Source: an uncultured Lachnospira sp. (GTDB lineage Bacteria; Bacillota; Clostridia; Lachnospirales; Lachnospiraceae). Taken from it: a DNA stretch of 5,449 nucleotides. The notes beneath the pieces were generated by a model. It did no database searches and was not told where the DNA came from. It saw only the letters and a list, made by a program, of their open reading frames with translations. Where the stretch lies: the NCBI GenBank assembly GCA_947306285.1, contig CAMZGB010000070.1, forward strand, positions 1 through 5,449, written 5' to 3'. Shown here piece by piece: positions 1 to 4,538 of the stretch (positions are counted from its first letter, which is position 1; every line of letters starts with the position of its first letter). Position numbers and translations under genes: made by a program.

Positions 1-206
1 ACAATCAACATAGTGAAAGCAGAAGATCTAACATCTTCATATTTATCAGCTTTTTTTACATATGTTTTGTCGCCACCGCCGAAGAAACTATCTTCTTCAT
101 ATTTTTCTGACTCATCTAGTATTTTTTCACTATCTAAAGATTTTGTTTCAACTTCATCTATTGAACCTTCTTCAAAGATATCTTTGTTTTCATTAAGATT
201 ATCCAT
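1..206 (-). CDS. Unrecognised protein, N-terminal part, probably membrane-anchored (runs off the window edge)
   Basis: The reading frame is open from ATG at 206-204 to the window edge, giving 68 complete codons. The start is supported by a strong ribosome binding site, GGAGGA (plus positions 212-217), 5 nt upstream, and by a good promoter behind it. The visible protein begins MDNLNENKDIFEEG and is very acidic: about 20 Asp/Glu against 9 Lys/Arg in the first 60 residues. A glycine-rich patch FFGGGDKTYVKKADKYED follows at residues 41-58. From about residue 61 (SSAFTMLI) it turns hydrophobic, as if a transmembrane helix were starting at the edge. I infer a cytoplasmic acidic tail in front of one or more membrane helices. 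Short uncharacterised proteins with a 'YVKKADKYEDxxSSAxT' stretch before a membrane segment occur in clostridial genomes, from memory only, and I cannot name the family. It diverges from rlmH. The opposite strand is also open here (13-246), but it has no ribosome binding site and a low-complexity Ser-rich product. Confidence 0.75.
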   Translation of the reverse strand, partial: MDNLNENKDIFEEGSIDEVETKSLDSEKILDESEKYEEDSFFGGGDKTYVKKADKYEDVRSSAFTMLI

Positions 207-237
207 AATTATCCTCCGAATCTATAATCTAGAAATC

Positions 238-266
238 ATTATATAATAATAAACATTATCTAACAA
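238..266 (-). promoter_or_regulatory. SigA-type promoter for the left-edge minus-strand gene
   Basis: On the minus strand a -35 box TTGTTA (plus 261-266) and a -10 box TATAAT (plus 238-243) are separated by exactly 17 bp. Transcription would begin near position 231, giving a leader of about 25 nt that contains the GGAGGA ribosome binding site. The region is AT-rich, so chance matches are possible, but spacing and placement fit well. The -35 box abuts the upstream region of the divergent rlmH promoter, so the two promoters may compete for RNA polymerase. Confidence 0.6.
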
Positions 267-284
267 GCAAATACAAATATTATA

Positions 285-293
285 TGATATAAT
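285..293 (+). promoter_or_regulatory. Extended -10 promoter element for rlmH
   Basis: TGATATAAT is a perfect -10 hexamer (288-293) preceded by the TGn extension (285-287). No good -35 box sits 16-18 bp upstream (265-270 reads AAGCAA), so the promoter would depend on the extended -10. Transcription starting 6-7 nt downstream would begin near 299-300, right at the Shine-Dalgarno sequence TGAGG (300-304), leaving a leader of only about 12 nt. Confidence 0.5.
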
Positions 294-311
294 TCTTCCT
301 GAGGTTAAAAT

Positions 312-791
312 ATGAAAATTACAATTATTTCAGTTGGAAAAATAAAAGAAAAGTTTTTTGTGGATGCTATTGAAGAGTATTCAAAACGACTTTCAAAATA
401 TTGCAATTTAAACATAATTGAAGTGAAGGACGAGAAGACAAAAGAGAATGCTTCAAGCAATGAAGAAGATATTATTAAAGAAACAGAAGGAAAGAGAATA
501 ATTGAAAAGATATCGAATTCATCTAAAGTGATTGCACTTGCAATTGAAGGAAAGCAGTTCGACTCAATAGAATTAGCAAAAGAAATTGAAAACTATAGGG
601 TGAGTGGAGTTAGTGATTTGACTTTTATAATAGGTGGATCGCTTGGACTACACAAATCTGTTTTAGATAAGGCTGATATGAAACTAAGTTTTTCGAAGAT
701 GACTTTCCCACATCAGTTAATGCGAGTAATACTTTTAGAACAAATTTATAGGTCATTTAGAATAATAAACAACGAACCATATCATAAATAA
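312..791 (+). CDS. rlmH: RlmH, 23S rRNA (pseudouridine-1915-N3)-methyltransferase
   Basis: RlmH is a SPOUT-class methyltransferase that uses S-adenosylmethionine to methylate N3 of pseudouridine 1915 in helix 69 of 23S rRNA, acting late on assembled 70S ribosomes as a homodimer. The 159-residue product has the usual family length. It opens with MKITIISVGKIKEKFF and has the cofactor-pocket strand ALAIEGKQF (75-83) and the glycine loop IIGGSLG (106-112). It ends in the trefoil-knot segment LSFSKMTFPHQLMRVIL (125-141), then EQIYRSFRI and the conserved tail NEPYHK (154-159). These features are diagnostic. The start has TGAGG (300-304) 7 nt upstream. The gene stands alone, with its own promoter and a terminator 1 nt after the stop. 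B. subtilis carries the orthologue as rlmH (yydA). Confidence 0.97.
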   Translation: MKITIISVGKIKEKFFVDAIEEYSKRLSKYCNLNIIEVKDEKTKENASSNEEDIIKETEGKRIIEKISNSSKVIALAIEGKQFDSIELAKEIENYRVSGVSDLTFIIGGSLGLHKSVLDKADMKLSFSKMTFPHQLMRVILLEQIYRSFRIINNEPYHK

Positions 792-819
792 AAAAGCTGA
801 AGATTATTCTTCAGCTTTT
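792..819. terminator. Bidirectional intrinsic terminator shared by rlmH and the deacetylase gene
   Basis: A perfect 11-bp inverted repeat, AAAAGCTGAAG (792-802) and CTTCAGCTTTT (809-819), encloses the 6-nt loop ATTATT. On the plus strand the hairpin ends in TTTT followed by T-rich sequence. On the minus strand it ends in TTTTTT (plus 790-795) followed by ATTTAT. It lies between the convergent stop codons of rlmH (ends 791) and the deacetylase (stop at 823-825), so it serves both. Confidence 0.93.
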
Positions 820-822
820 AGT

Positions 823-2058
823 TTATTTTCTTTTAATCATTGGGCCATAGTACATAACTCCAGGTTTCATTTTCTTTCCGTAAATTTGATATAGTTCAGA
901 AACAGTTACGAGCTCATAATTCTTCTTCTTTAATTTAGGAAGAGCTTTGATGAATCCGTTTACGGAAGTTTTATGAATGTCATGTAGTAGTACAATATCC
1001 CAACCTTTTGACTGTCTCATAATACTCTTATCAACATATTTAGTTTTCTTATGTTTCCAATCGAGTGTGTCTACTGACCAGTAAATCATAGGAACACCAG
1101 CGTTCTTCGAAACTGTTTTGTTATAGTTACCGTATGGTGGTCGTAGAAGTGTTGGGTAAACACCTATTGTATCTTTGATAATCTTTTTACCATCTTTGAT
1201 TTCTTTCTTGATTGTAGATTTTGAGCATTTCTTTAAATTCTTATGAGAATAAGTATGAGTACCTATTTCCATTCCATTTGCATGAGCATATGCTAAAGCG
1301 CTTTTGTGTTTAGCGACACTTCGTCCCAAAGCAAAGAATGTTGCCTTGGAGTCATATTTCTTCAATGCATTAACAAGTTTTTTAGTATAGACACCAGGTC
1401 CATCATCGAAAGTAAATGCAATATATTTTGTAGGTGTAACAGTTAATTTAACTGTCGCTTTCTTTCCTGAAAATTTAGATTTAATTGTAATATAAGCAGT
1501 ACCATTAGTTTTACCCTTAACAACACCCTTACTACTTACCTTAGCAACTTTATTGTTTGAGCTGCTCCATTCAATAGGTTCGGTAGTATATGTCTTGTTG
1601 CCAGTAATTTTAATAGCAGGCTCGAGCTTACGTTTATCTTCAATATTTAATCTAATTGACTTTTGTGGGAAAGAAATACTGCTAACTTTATTGTAAGGAT
1701 TTCTTACGACAACTTTACATCTAACAACAACTTTATTTGACTTCGACGAACAAAGAATATATGTTGTACCGTTTGCAACAGCGGTAATAATTCCATTTTT
1801 GTCTATAGTTGCAATGTTTTTATCGTCAGTTGTCCAATTATACTTTTCTAAGTCTTCGTTATCGTTTGTGTAAGAAACCTTAGCCGAAATTACAGTTTTC
1901 TTGCCAGTAGTTAGATTTACACTATTTTTACTTAACTTAATAGTCTTTATATTATTAATAGTCTCAGAACTTTTGATACTATTTTCGTATGGGAAAAAAG
2001 TAACAATTACTGCGATTATTATGAATATTGAAATTACTTTATTTTTTGTAATTTTCAT
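823..2058 (-). CDS. Secreted or membrane-anchored polysaccharide deacetylase with two Big2 domains (NodB family, CE4)
   Basis: This 411-residue protein should remove acetyl groups from an N-acetylated envelope or extracellular polysaccharide; the exact substrate cannot be read from sequence. Residues 1-24 form a signal peptide or signal anchor (a few lysines, then VISIFIIIAVIVTFF) with no clear cleavage site. Two Big2 Ig-like domains follow, about 37-118 and 125-207. They share an aligned W-(26 residues)-I block (75-101 and 164-190) with NGT[TA]YI. The NodB catalytic domain spans about 211-393 and all five motifs are intact: TFDDGP (216-221; D218, metal ligand D219), HTYSH (H268, H272), RPPYG (306-310), DTLDW (330-334) and LLHD (357-360). 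It therefore looks like an active metal-dependent enzyme. The protein is lysine-rich, suiting contact with an anionic wall. The start is set by AAGGAG 6 nt upstream. It is a monocistronic unit. Alternatives are a peptidoglycan GlcNAc or MurNAc deacetylase, or an enzyme for exopolysaccharide or chitin-like oligomers. Confidence 0.93.
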   Translation of the reverse strand: MKITKNKVISIFIIIAVIVTFFPYENSIKSSETINNIKTIKLSKNSVNLTTGKKTVISAKVSYTNDNEDLEKYNWTTDDKNIATIDKNGIITAVANGTTYILCSSKSNKVVVRCKVVVRNPYNKVSSISFPQKSIRLNIEDKRKLEPAIKITGNKTYTTEPIEWSSSNNKVAKVSSKGVVKGKTNGTAYITIKSKFSGKKATVKLTVTPTKYIAFTFDDGPGVYTKKLVNALKKYDSKATFFALGRSVAKHKSALAYAHANGMEIGTHTYSHKNLKKCSKSTIKKEIKDGKKIIKDTIGVYPTLLRPPYGNYNKTVSKNAGVPMIYWSVDTLDWKHKKTKYVDKSIMRQSKGWDIVLLHDIHKTSVNGFIKALPKLKKKNYELVTVSELYQIYGKKMKPGVMYYGPMIKRK

Positions 2059-2064
2059 TGTTAA

Positions 2065-2070
2065 CTCCTT
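2065..2070 (-). promoter_or_regulatory. Ribosome binding site of the deacetylase gene
   Basis: AAGGAG on the minus strand lies 6 nt before the ATG at 2058, fixing the start so that a full signal segment is included. Confidence 0.85.
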
Positions 2071-2086
2071 GTTTACATTGACTAAA

Positions 2087-2115
2087 AGTATATCACAAAT
2101 TATCTATACATTCAA
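2087..2115 (-). promoter_or_regulatory. Promoter of the polysaccharide deacetylase gene
   Basis: On the minus strand a -35 box TTGAAT (plus 2110-2115) is followed after exactly 17 bp by TATACT (plus 2087-2092), preceded by TGA, an extended -10. Transcription would start near 2080, giving a leader of about 22 nt with the ribosome binding site. Its -35 box lies only 10 bp from that of the divergent yqhY promoter. Confidence 0.65.
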
Positions 2116-2125
2116 TTTAATAAGA

Positions 2126-2154
2126 TTGTAAAAACAGGCCCATTTTGATATAAT
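2126..2154 (+). promoter_or_regulatory. Promoter of yqhY
   Basis: A -35 box TTGTAA (2126-2131), a 17-bp spacer and a perfect TATAAT (2149-2154) preceded by TGA form a strong extended -10 SigA-type promoter. Predicted transcription starts near 2161, giving a leader of about 31 nt that includes AGGAGG. No hairpin or riboswitch is visible in so short a leader. Confidence 0.75.
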
Positions 2155-2177
2155 ATTTGTTGGAAAAATCAAACCCT

Positions 2178-2183
2178 AGGAGG
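2178..2183 (+). promoter_or_regulatory. Ribosome binding site of yqhY
   Basis: AGGAGG, a full match to the anti-Shine-Dalgarno core, lies 8 nt before the ATG at 2192. This predicts strong translation. Confidence 0.9.
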
Positions 2184-2191
2184 TTGTAAAT

Positions 2192-2557
2192 ATGGACGTA
2201 AAGAATTCACATGTTATATCTGATGTACCTGAATTAGGTGCTGTATATGTTACAGAAAGTGTTTTGGGTGTGATATCAGCTATAGCAGCTTTAGAAGTAG
2301 ATGGTGTTTTCGCTATGGCAGGCGGAATCACTCCTGATATGGTTACAAAGACTAGCATGAAAAAGCTTGCAAAAAGTGTTCATGTAGAGGTTAATGAAAA
2401 CCAAGTAAGTATAAGTTTAAAACTAGTTATTAAGATGAACGAGAATATAATAAATATTTCAAAGAAAGTTCAAGACAAAGTAAAACAGAACGTTGAAAAT
2501 ATGACATGCTTAGACGTAGTTAACGTTGATGTTAATATTGCTAGCGTAGGAGAATAA
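2192..2557 (+). CDS. yqhY: Asp23/Gls24 family protein, YqhY type
   Basis: The 121-residue protein belongs to the Asp23/Gls24 (DUF322) family of small cytosolic proteins. The family pattern is clear: an N-terminal block GAVYVTESVLGVISAIAALE (16-35), EVDGVFAMAGG (35-45), then the VHVEVNENQVSISLKLVIK strand pair (63-81). A C-terminal helix and strand follow (ISKKVQDKVKQNVENMT, then VVNVDVNIASV). There is no signal peptide or transmembrane helix. The YqhY name rests on position, just upstream of nusB as in Bacillus. In B. subtilis YqhY sits after accB-accC and has been linked to control of acetyl-CoA carboxylase; no acc gene is present in this window, so that role is uncertain here. It has its own promoter and a terminator, so it is mainly a monocistronic unit. 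Confidence 0.9.
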   Translation: MDVKNSHVISDVPELGAVYVTESVLGVISAIAALEVDGVFAMAGGITPDMVTKTSMKKLAKSVHVEVNENQVSISLKLVIKMNENIINISKKVQDKVKQNVENMTCLDVVNVDVNIASVGE

Positions 2558-2565
2558 GAAGTAAT

Positions 2566-2590
2566 AAGGGTGTCTTTAACAGACACCCTT
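2566..2590 (+). terminator. Intrinsic terminator after yqhY
   Basis: A perfect 10-bp stem, AAGGGTGTCT (2566-2575) and AGACACCCTT (2581-2590), has the 5-nt loop TTAAC. It starts 8 nt after the yqhY stop. The U-tract is interrupted (TCTTGCATTTTTT), so termination may be incomplete and allow some readthrough into nusB. Confidence 0.82.
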
Positions 2591-2601
2591 TCTTGCATTT
2601 T

Positions 2602-2629
2602 TTGAGACTAATAAAAATACAATTATACT
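2602..2629 (+). promoter_or_regulatory. Promoter of the nusB-xseA-xseB-ispA operon
   Basis: A -35 box TTGAGA (2602-2607) and a -10 box TATACT (2624-2629) are separated by 16 bp. The -35 box starts inside the T-run of the preceding terminator, so the two signals are packed together. Predicted transcription begins near 2636, inside the inverted repeat described separately. Confidence 0.6.
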
Positions 2630-2632
2630 TAG

Positions 2633-2655
2633 TTTATGCATAAATAATGCATAAA
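2633..2655. repeat. Perfect inverted repeat at the operon start, candidate operator or leader hairpin
   Basis: TTTATGCAT (2633-2641) and ATGCATAAA (2647-2655) are perfect inverted copies around the 5-nt centre AAATA. The left half is also part of a 12-bp palindrome, TTTATGCATAAA (2633-2644), and ATGCATAAA recurs directly with an 11-bp period, about one helical turn. It lies between the -10 box and the nusB ribosome binding site. It could bind a dimeric repressor or form a hairpin in the leader RNA. No regulator can be assigned. The AT-rich composition makes some self-complementarity likely by chance, but a 9-bp perfect stem is notable. Confidence 0.6.
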
Positions 2656-2657
2656 AT

Positions 2658-2662
2658 GGAGG
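2658..2662 (+). promoter_or_regulatory. Ribosome binding site that decides the nusB start
   Basis: GGAGG is followed by two adjacent ATG codons, at 2664 and 2667. Spacing to the first is only 1 nt, too short for normal initiation. Spacing to the second is 4 nt, short but workable. This favours 2667, giving MKRSEIREN. Confidence 0.7.
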
Positions 2663-2666
2663 AATG

Positions 2667-3068
2667 ATGAAACGAAGCGAGATTCGTGAAAATATTTTAA
2701 AACTAATATACTTAGATGATTTTCACGATAGTGAAGAATTGAATACTCAGTTTTCATTATATTTTGACGGCAAGGACGAATTCACGGATGAAGAAATAAA
2801 ATATATTACTGATAAGTCTAACGACATTCTGGCTCATAAAGATGAAATTGATAAAGAAATTGAGTCGGTTTCAAACAAATGGAAAGTGGATCGTATGGAC
2901 AAAGTTGATAAGGCCATTTTGCGTTTGGCATATTATGAAATCAAAATGGATGAAGACATTCCAGATAGAGTGGCTGTGAACGAGGCTGTCGAACTATCTA
3001 AAAAGTATTCATCGGATGCTTCGCCGAAGTTCATTAACGGTATTTTATCCAATTTTGTATCGGAGTAA
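2667..3068 (+). CDS. nusB: NusB, transcription antitermination factor
   Basis: NusB is a small all-helical RNA-binding protein. With NusE (ribosomal protein S10) it binds BoxA RNA in the leader of rRNA operons and helps form the antitermination complex that keeps RNA polymerase from stopping early. The 133-residue product (one more if ATG 2664 is used) has the family's usual length. The N-terminal helix MKRSEIRENILKLIYLDD (1-18) matches NusB openings. The C-terminal signature is very clear: MDKVDKAILRLAYYEI (77-92), DIPDRVAVNEAVELSKKY (97-114) and SPKFINGILSNF (119-130). It is the first gene of the operon and follows yqhY, as in Bacillus. Its last codons contain the ribosome binding site of xseA. 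Confidence 0.96.
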   Translation: MKRSEIRENILKLIYLDDFHDSEELNTQFSLYFDGKDEFTDEEIKYITDKSNDILAHKDEIDKEIESVSNKWKVDRMDKVDKAILRLAYYEIKMDEDIPDRVAVNEAVELSKKYSSDASPKFINGILSNFVSE

Positions 3069-3070
3069 AA

Positions 3071-4354
3071 ATGGAACAATCTGTTTATTCAGTTAAACAA
3101 TTAAATAGTTATATAAAGAACTCCCTAGAGAATGATCCATTTCTTTCAAACCTTACAGTTCAAGGTGAGGTTGGAAGATGTACATATCATTCAAGCGGAC
3201 ATATTTATTTTTCTATAAAAGAGAATACAGATGTGATTGATTGCGTGATGTTCAGAAATCAAGCGGCTAGTTTGAAGTTTAAAATTGAAACAGGCCAACA
3301 AATCGTTATAAAAGGTCATGTGGGAGTTTATGAGGCGCAGAGTAAATACCAACTTTACGCACATGAGATTGAGCCAGCTGGACTTGGTGATTTATACAAA
3401 AAGTATGAGAAGTTAAAAGCTGAGTTAGAGGAGCGTGGACTTTTCTCTGAGATGTATAAAAAGCCGATACCAAAGTATTCGCTAAAAATTGGTGTTGCTA
3501 CGTCAAAGACAGGCGCAGTTATAAATGACATTATAAATGTATCAAGTAGAAGAAATCCTTATGTACAAATATATTTGAAGCCAACTATGGTCCAAGGAGA
3601 AATGGCTGCACAGTCAATCGTCAACAGCATCAAGTATTTAGATGAGCAAGATTTGGATGTAATTATTGTCGGACGAGGCGGAGGATCACTGGAAGACTTG
3701 TGGTGTTTCAATGAGGAGATTGTAGCTCAAGCAATATTTGATTGTCAGACGCCAATCATTTCAGCAGTTGGTCATGAAACTGATTTTTCGATTTCAGATT
3801 TTGTTGCAGACTTAAGAGCTCCAACGCCTTCGGCGGCAGCGGAGTTAGCAGTTTTCAGAATCGATGAATTTGAAAACGATCTTGAGAGATACAAGATGGC
3901 AATTCGAAGTGAAATCGATGGAAAACTTGAATTATATAAGAATAAGACTGAAGTTTACGAGTCAAAAATTGAAAAGCATAGTCCTATGGCTAAACTTACA
4001 ACGTATAAACAATTGATTTCTGAGTACAGAGACAAGTTGTCGTACAGTTTTGATGATAGATTTGCTGAAGCTAAGAGATTAGTTCCGGACTATAAAGATA
4101 GATTGAAAAAATACTTTGACGATAAGTTCCTAAAAAGAAAACACACATTACAGTTGTTTATTGAAAAGTTAGAAGGTTTATCGCCACTTGAGAAGATTAG
4201 CAGAGGTTTTGCTTATGTGAGTGGAGCTGATGGACCTATAGTTTCCACAAAAGATGTGGATGTGGGAGATGATATTTCTTTAATCATCAAAGATGGAAAA
4301 ATAGATGCGAAAGTATCTGGAAAACAGGATGGTGAGATTTATGGCAAAGAATAA
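3071..4354 (+). CDS. xseA: Exodeoxyribonuclease VII large subunit
   Basis: XseA is the catalytic subunit of exonuclease VII, a cytoplasmic enzyme that degrades single-stranded DNA from both ends to short oligonucleotides and works in mismatch repair and DNA damage responses with several XseB subunits. The 427-residue protein is of normal length. An N-terminal OB-fold (about 1-103) carries GEVGRCTYHSSGHIYFSIK (32-50). The catalytic domain (about 130-260) includes INDI with D153, the metal/catalytic aspartate region, VGRGGGSLEDLWCFNEE (200-216) and VGHETDFSISDFVADLRAPT (233-252). A long charged coiled-coil region (about 262-370) follows, expected to bind XseB, and then SPLEKISRGFAYV (371-383) leads to a small C-terminal domain. 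The start lies 2 nt after the nusB stop, with GGAG (3062-3065) inside nusB, so translation is probably coupled. Confidence 0.97.
   Translation: MEQSVYSVKQLNSYIKNSLENDPFLSNLTVQGEVGRCTYHSSGHIYFSIKENTDVIDCVMFRNQAASLKFKIETGQQIVIKGHVGVYEAQSKYQLYAHEIEPAGLGDLYKKYEKLKAELEERGLFSEMYKKPIPKYSLKIGVATSKTGAVINDIINVSSRRNPYVQIYLKPTMVQGEMAAQSIVNSIKYLDEQDLDVIIVGRGGGSLEDLWCFNEEIVAQAIFDCQTPIISAVGHETDFSISDFVADLRAPTPSAAAELAVFRIDEFENDLERYKMAIRSEIDGKLELYKNKTEVYESKIEKHSPMAKLTTYKQLISEYRDKLSYSFDDRFAEAKRLVPDYKDRLKKYFDDKFLKRKHTLQLFIEKLEGLSPLEKISRGFAYVSGADGPIVSTKDVDVGDDISLIIKDGKIDAKVSGKQDGEIYGKE
4331..4335 (+). promoter_or_regulatory. Ribosome binding site that decides the xseB start
   Basis: GGTGA, part of the full anti-Shine-Dalgarno complement GGAGGTGA, lies 5 nt before ATG 4341, inside the end of xseA. 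Earlier in-frame ATGs (4305, 4329) have no such site and would add residues unlike XseB. Confidence 0.7.
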
Positions 4355-4538
4355 TATTGAAGATAATTTTAAAGAGTTAGATGAGTTGCTAGAGAAAATG
4401 CAAGACGAGGATGTGTCTTTGGATGAGTCTTTTGAGATGTACAAAAAAGGCATCGAGATTGTAAAAGATAGCAACGAACAGATTGACAAGATTGAGAAAC
4501 AAATCGAAGTATTGGAAGAGGAGTCTGATGATGAATAA
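4341..4538 (+). CDS. xseB: Exodeoxyribonuclease VII small subunit
   Basis: XseB is the small helical subunit that binds along the XseA coiled coil and is required for active exonuclease VII. The 65-residue protein begins MAKNNIEDNFKELDELLEKM and carries the family pattern FKELDELLEKMQDEDVSLDE (10-29), then SFEMYKKGIEIV (30-41), with a very acidic tail EEESDDE. These give the expected antiparallel two-helix hairpin. The start at 4341 rather than 4305 is chosen because it has a ribosome binding site and gives the usual length. It overlaps xseA by 14 nt and ispA by 8 nt, so translation of all three is likely coupled and XseA and XseB are probably made together. Confidence 0.94.
   Translation: MAKNNIEDNFKELDELLEKMQDEDVSLDESFEMYKKGIEIVKDSNEQIDKIEKQIEVLEEESDDE
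4518..4523 (+). promoter_or_regulatory. Ribosome binding site that decides the ispA start
   Basis: GAGGAG lies within the xseB acidic tail codons, 7 nt before ATG 4531 and 4 nt before the adjacent in-frame ATG 4528. Spacing favours 4531. The xseB acidic tail (Glu-Glu-Glu) thus doubles as a translation signal. Confidence 0.75.

Noticed and set aside
13..246. Plus-strand reading frame of 77 codons, Ser/Phe-rich
   Set aside because: No ribosome binding site, a low-complexity product, and it lies opposite a better-supported minus-strand gene with promoter and GGAGGA.
1438..1950. Tandem DNA repeat from the two Big2 domains
   Set aside because: The similarity is at protein level only; the nucleotide sequences have diverged, so this is an old domain duplication and not a recent repeat.
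1901..2131. Plus-strand hydrophobic reading frame opposite the 5' end of the deacetylase gene
   Set aside because: Its hydrophobicity mirrors antisense of the deacetylase signal segment and Lys/Thr-rich codons. It has no ribosome binding site and crosses the divergent promoter region.
2155..2191. Possible riboswitch or structured leader before yqhY
   Set aside because: The predicted leader is only about 31 nt and holds no stable hairpin.
2176..2358. Minus-strand reading frame opposite yqhY
   Set aside because: It is antisense to a clear Asp23-family gene, and no start signal is visible.
4305..4340. Longer N-terminus for XseB from ATG 4305
   Set aside because: No ribosome binding site, the added residues are unlike the family, and ATG 4341 has GGTGA at 5 nt.
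4483..4530. Longer N-terminus for IspA from ATG 4483
   Set aside because: The added residues lie inside xseB and have no ribosome binding site; ATG 4531 has GAGGAG at 7 nt and gives normal length.
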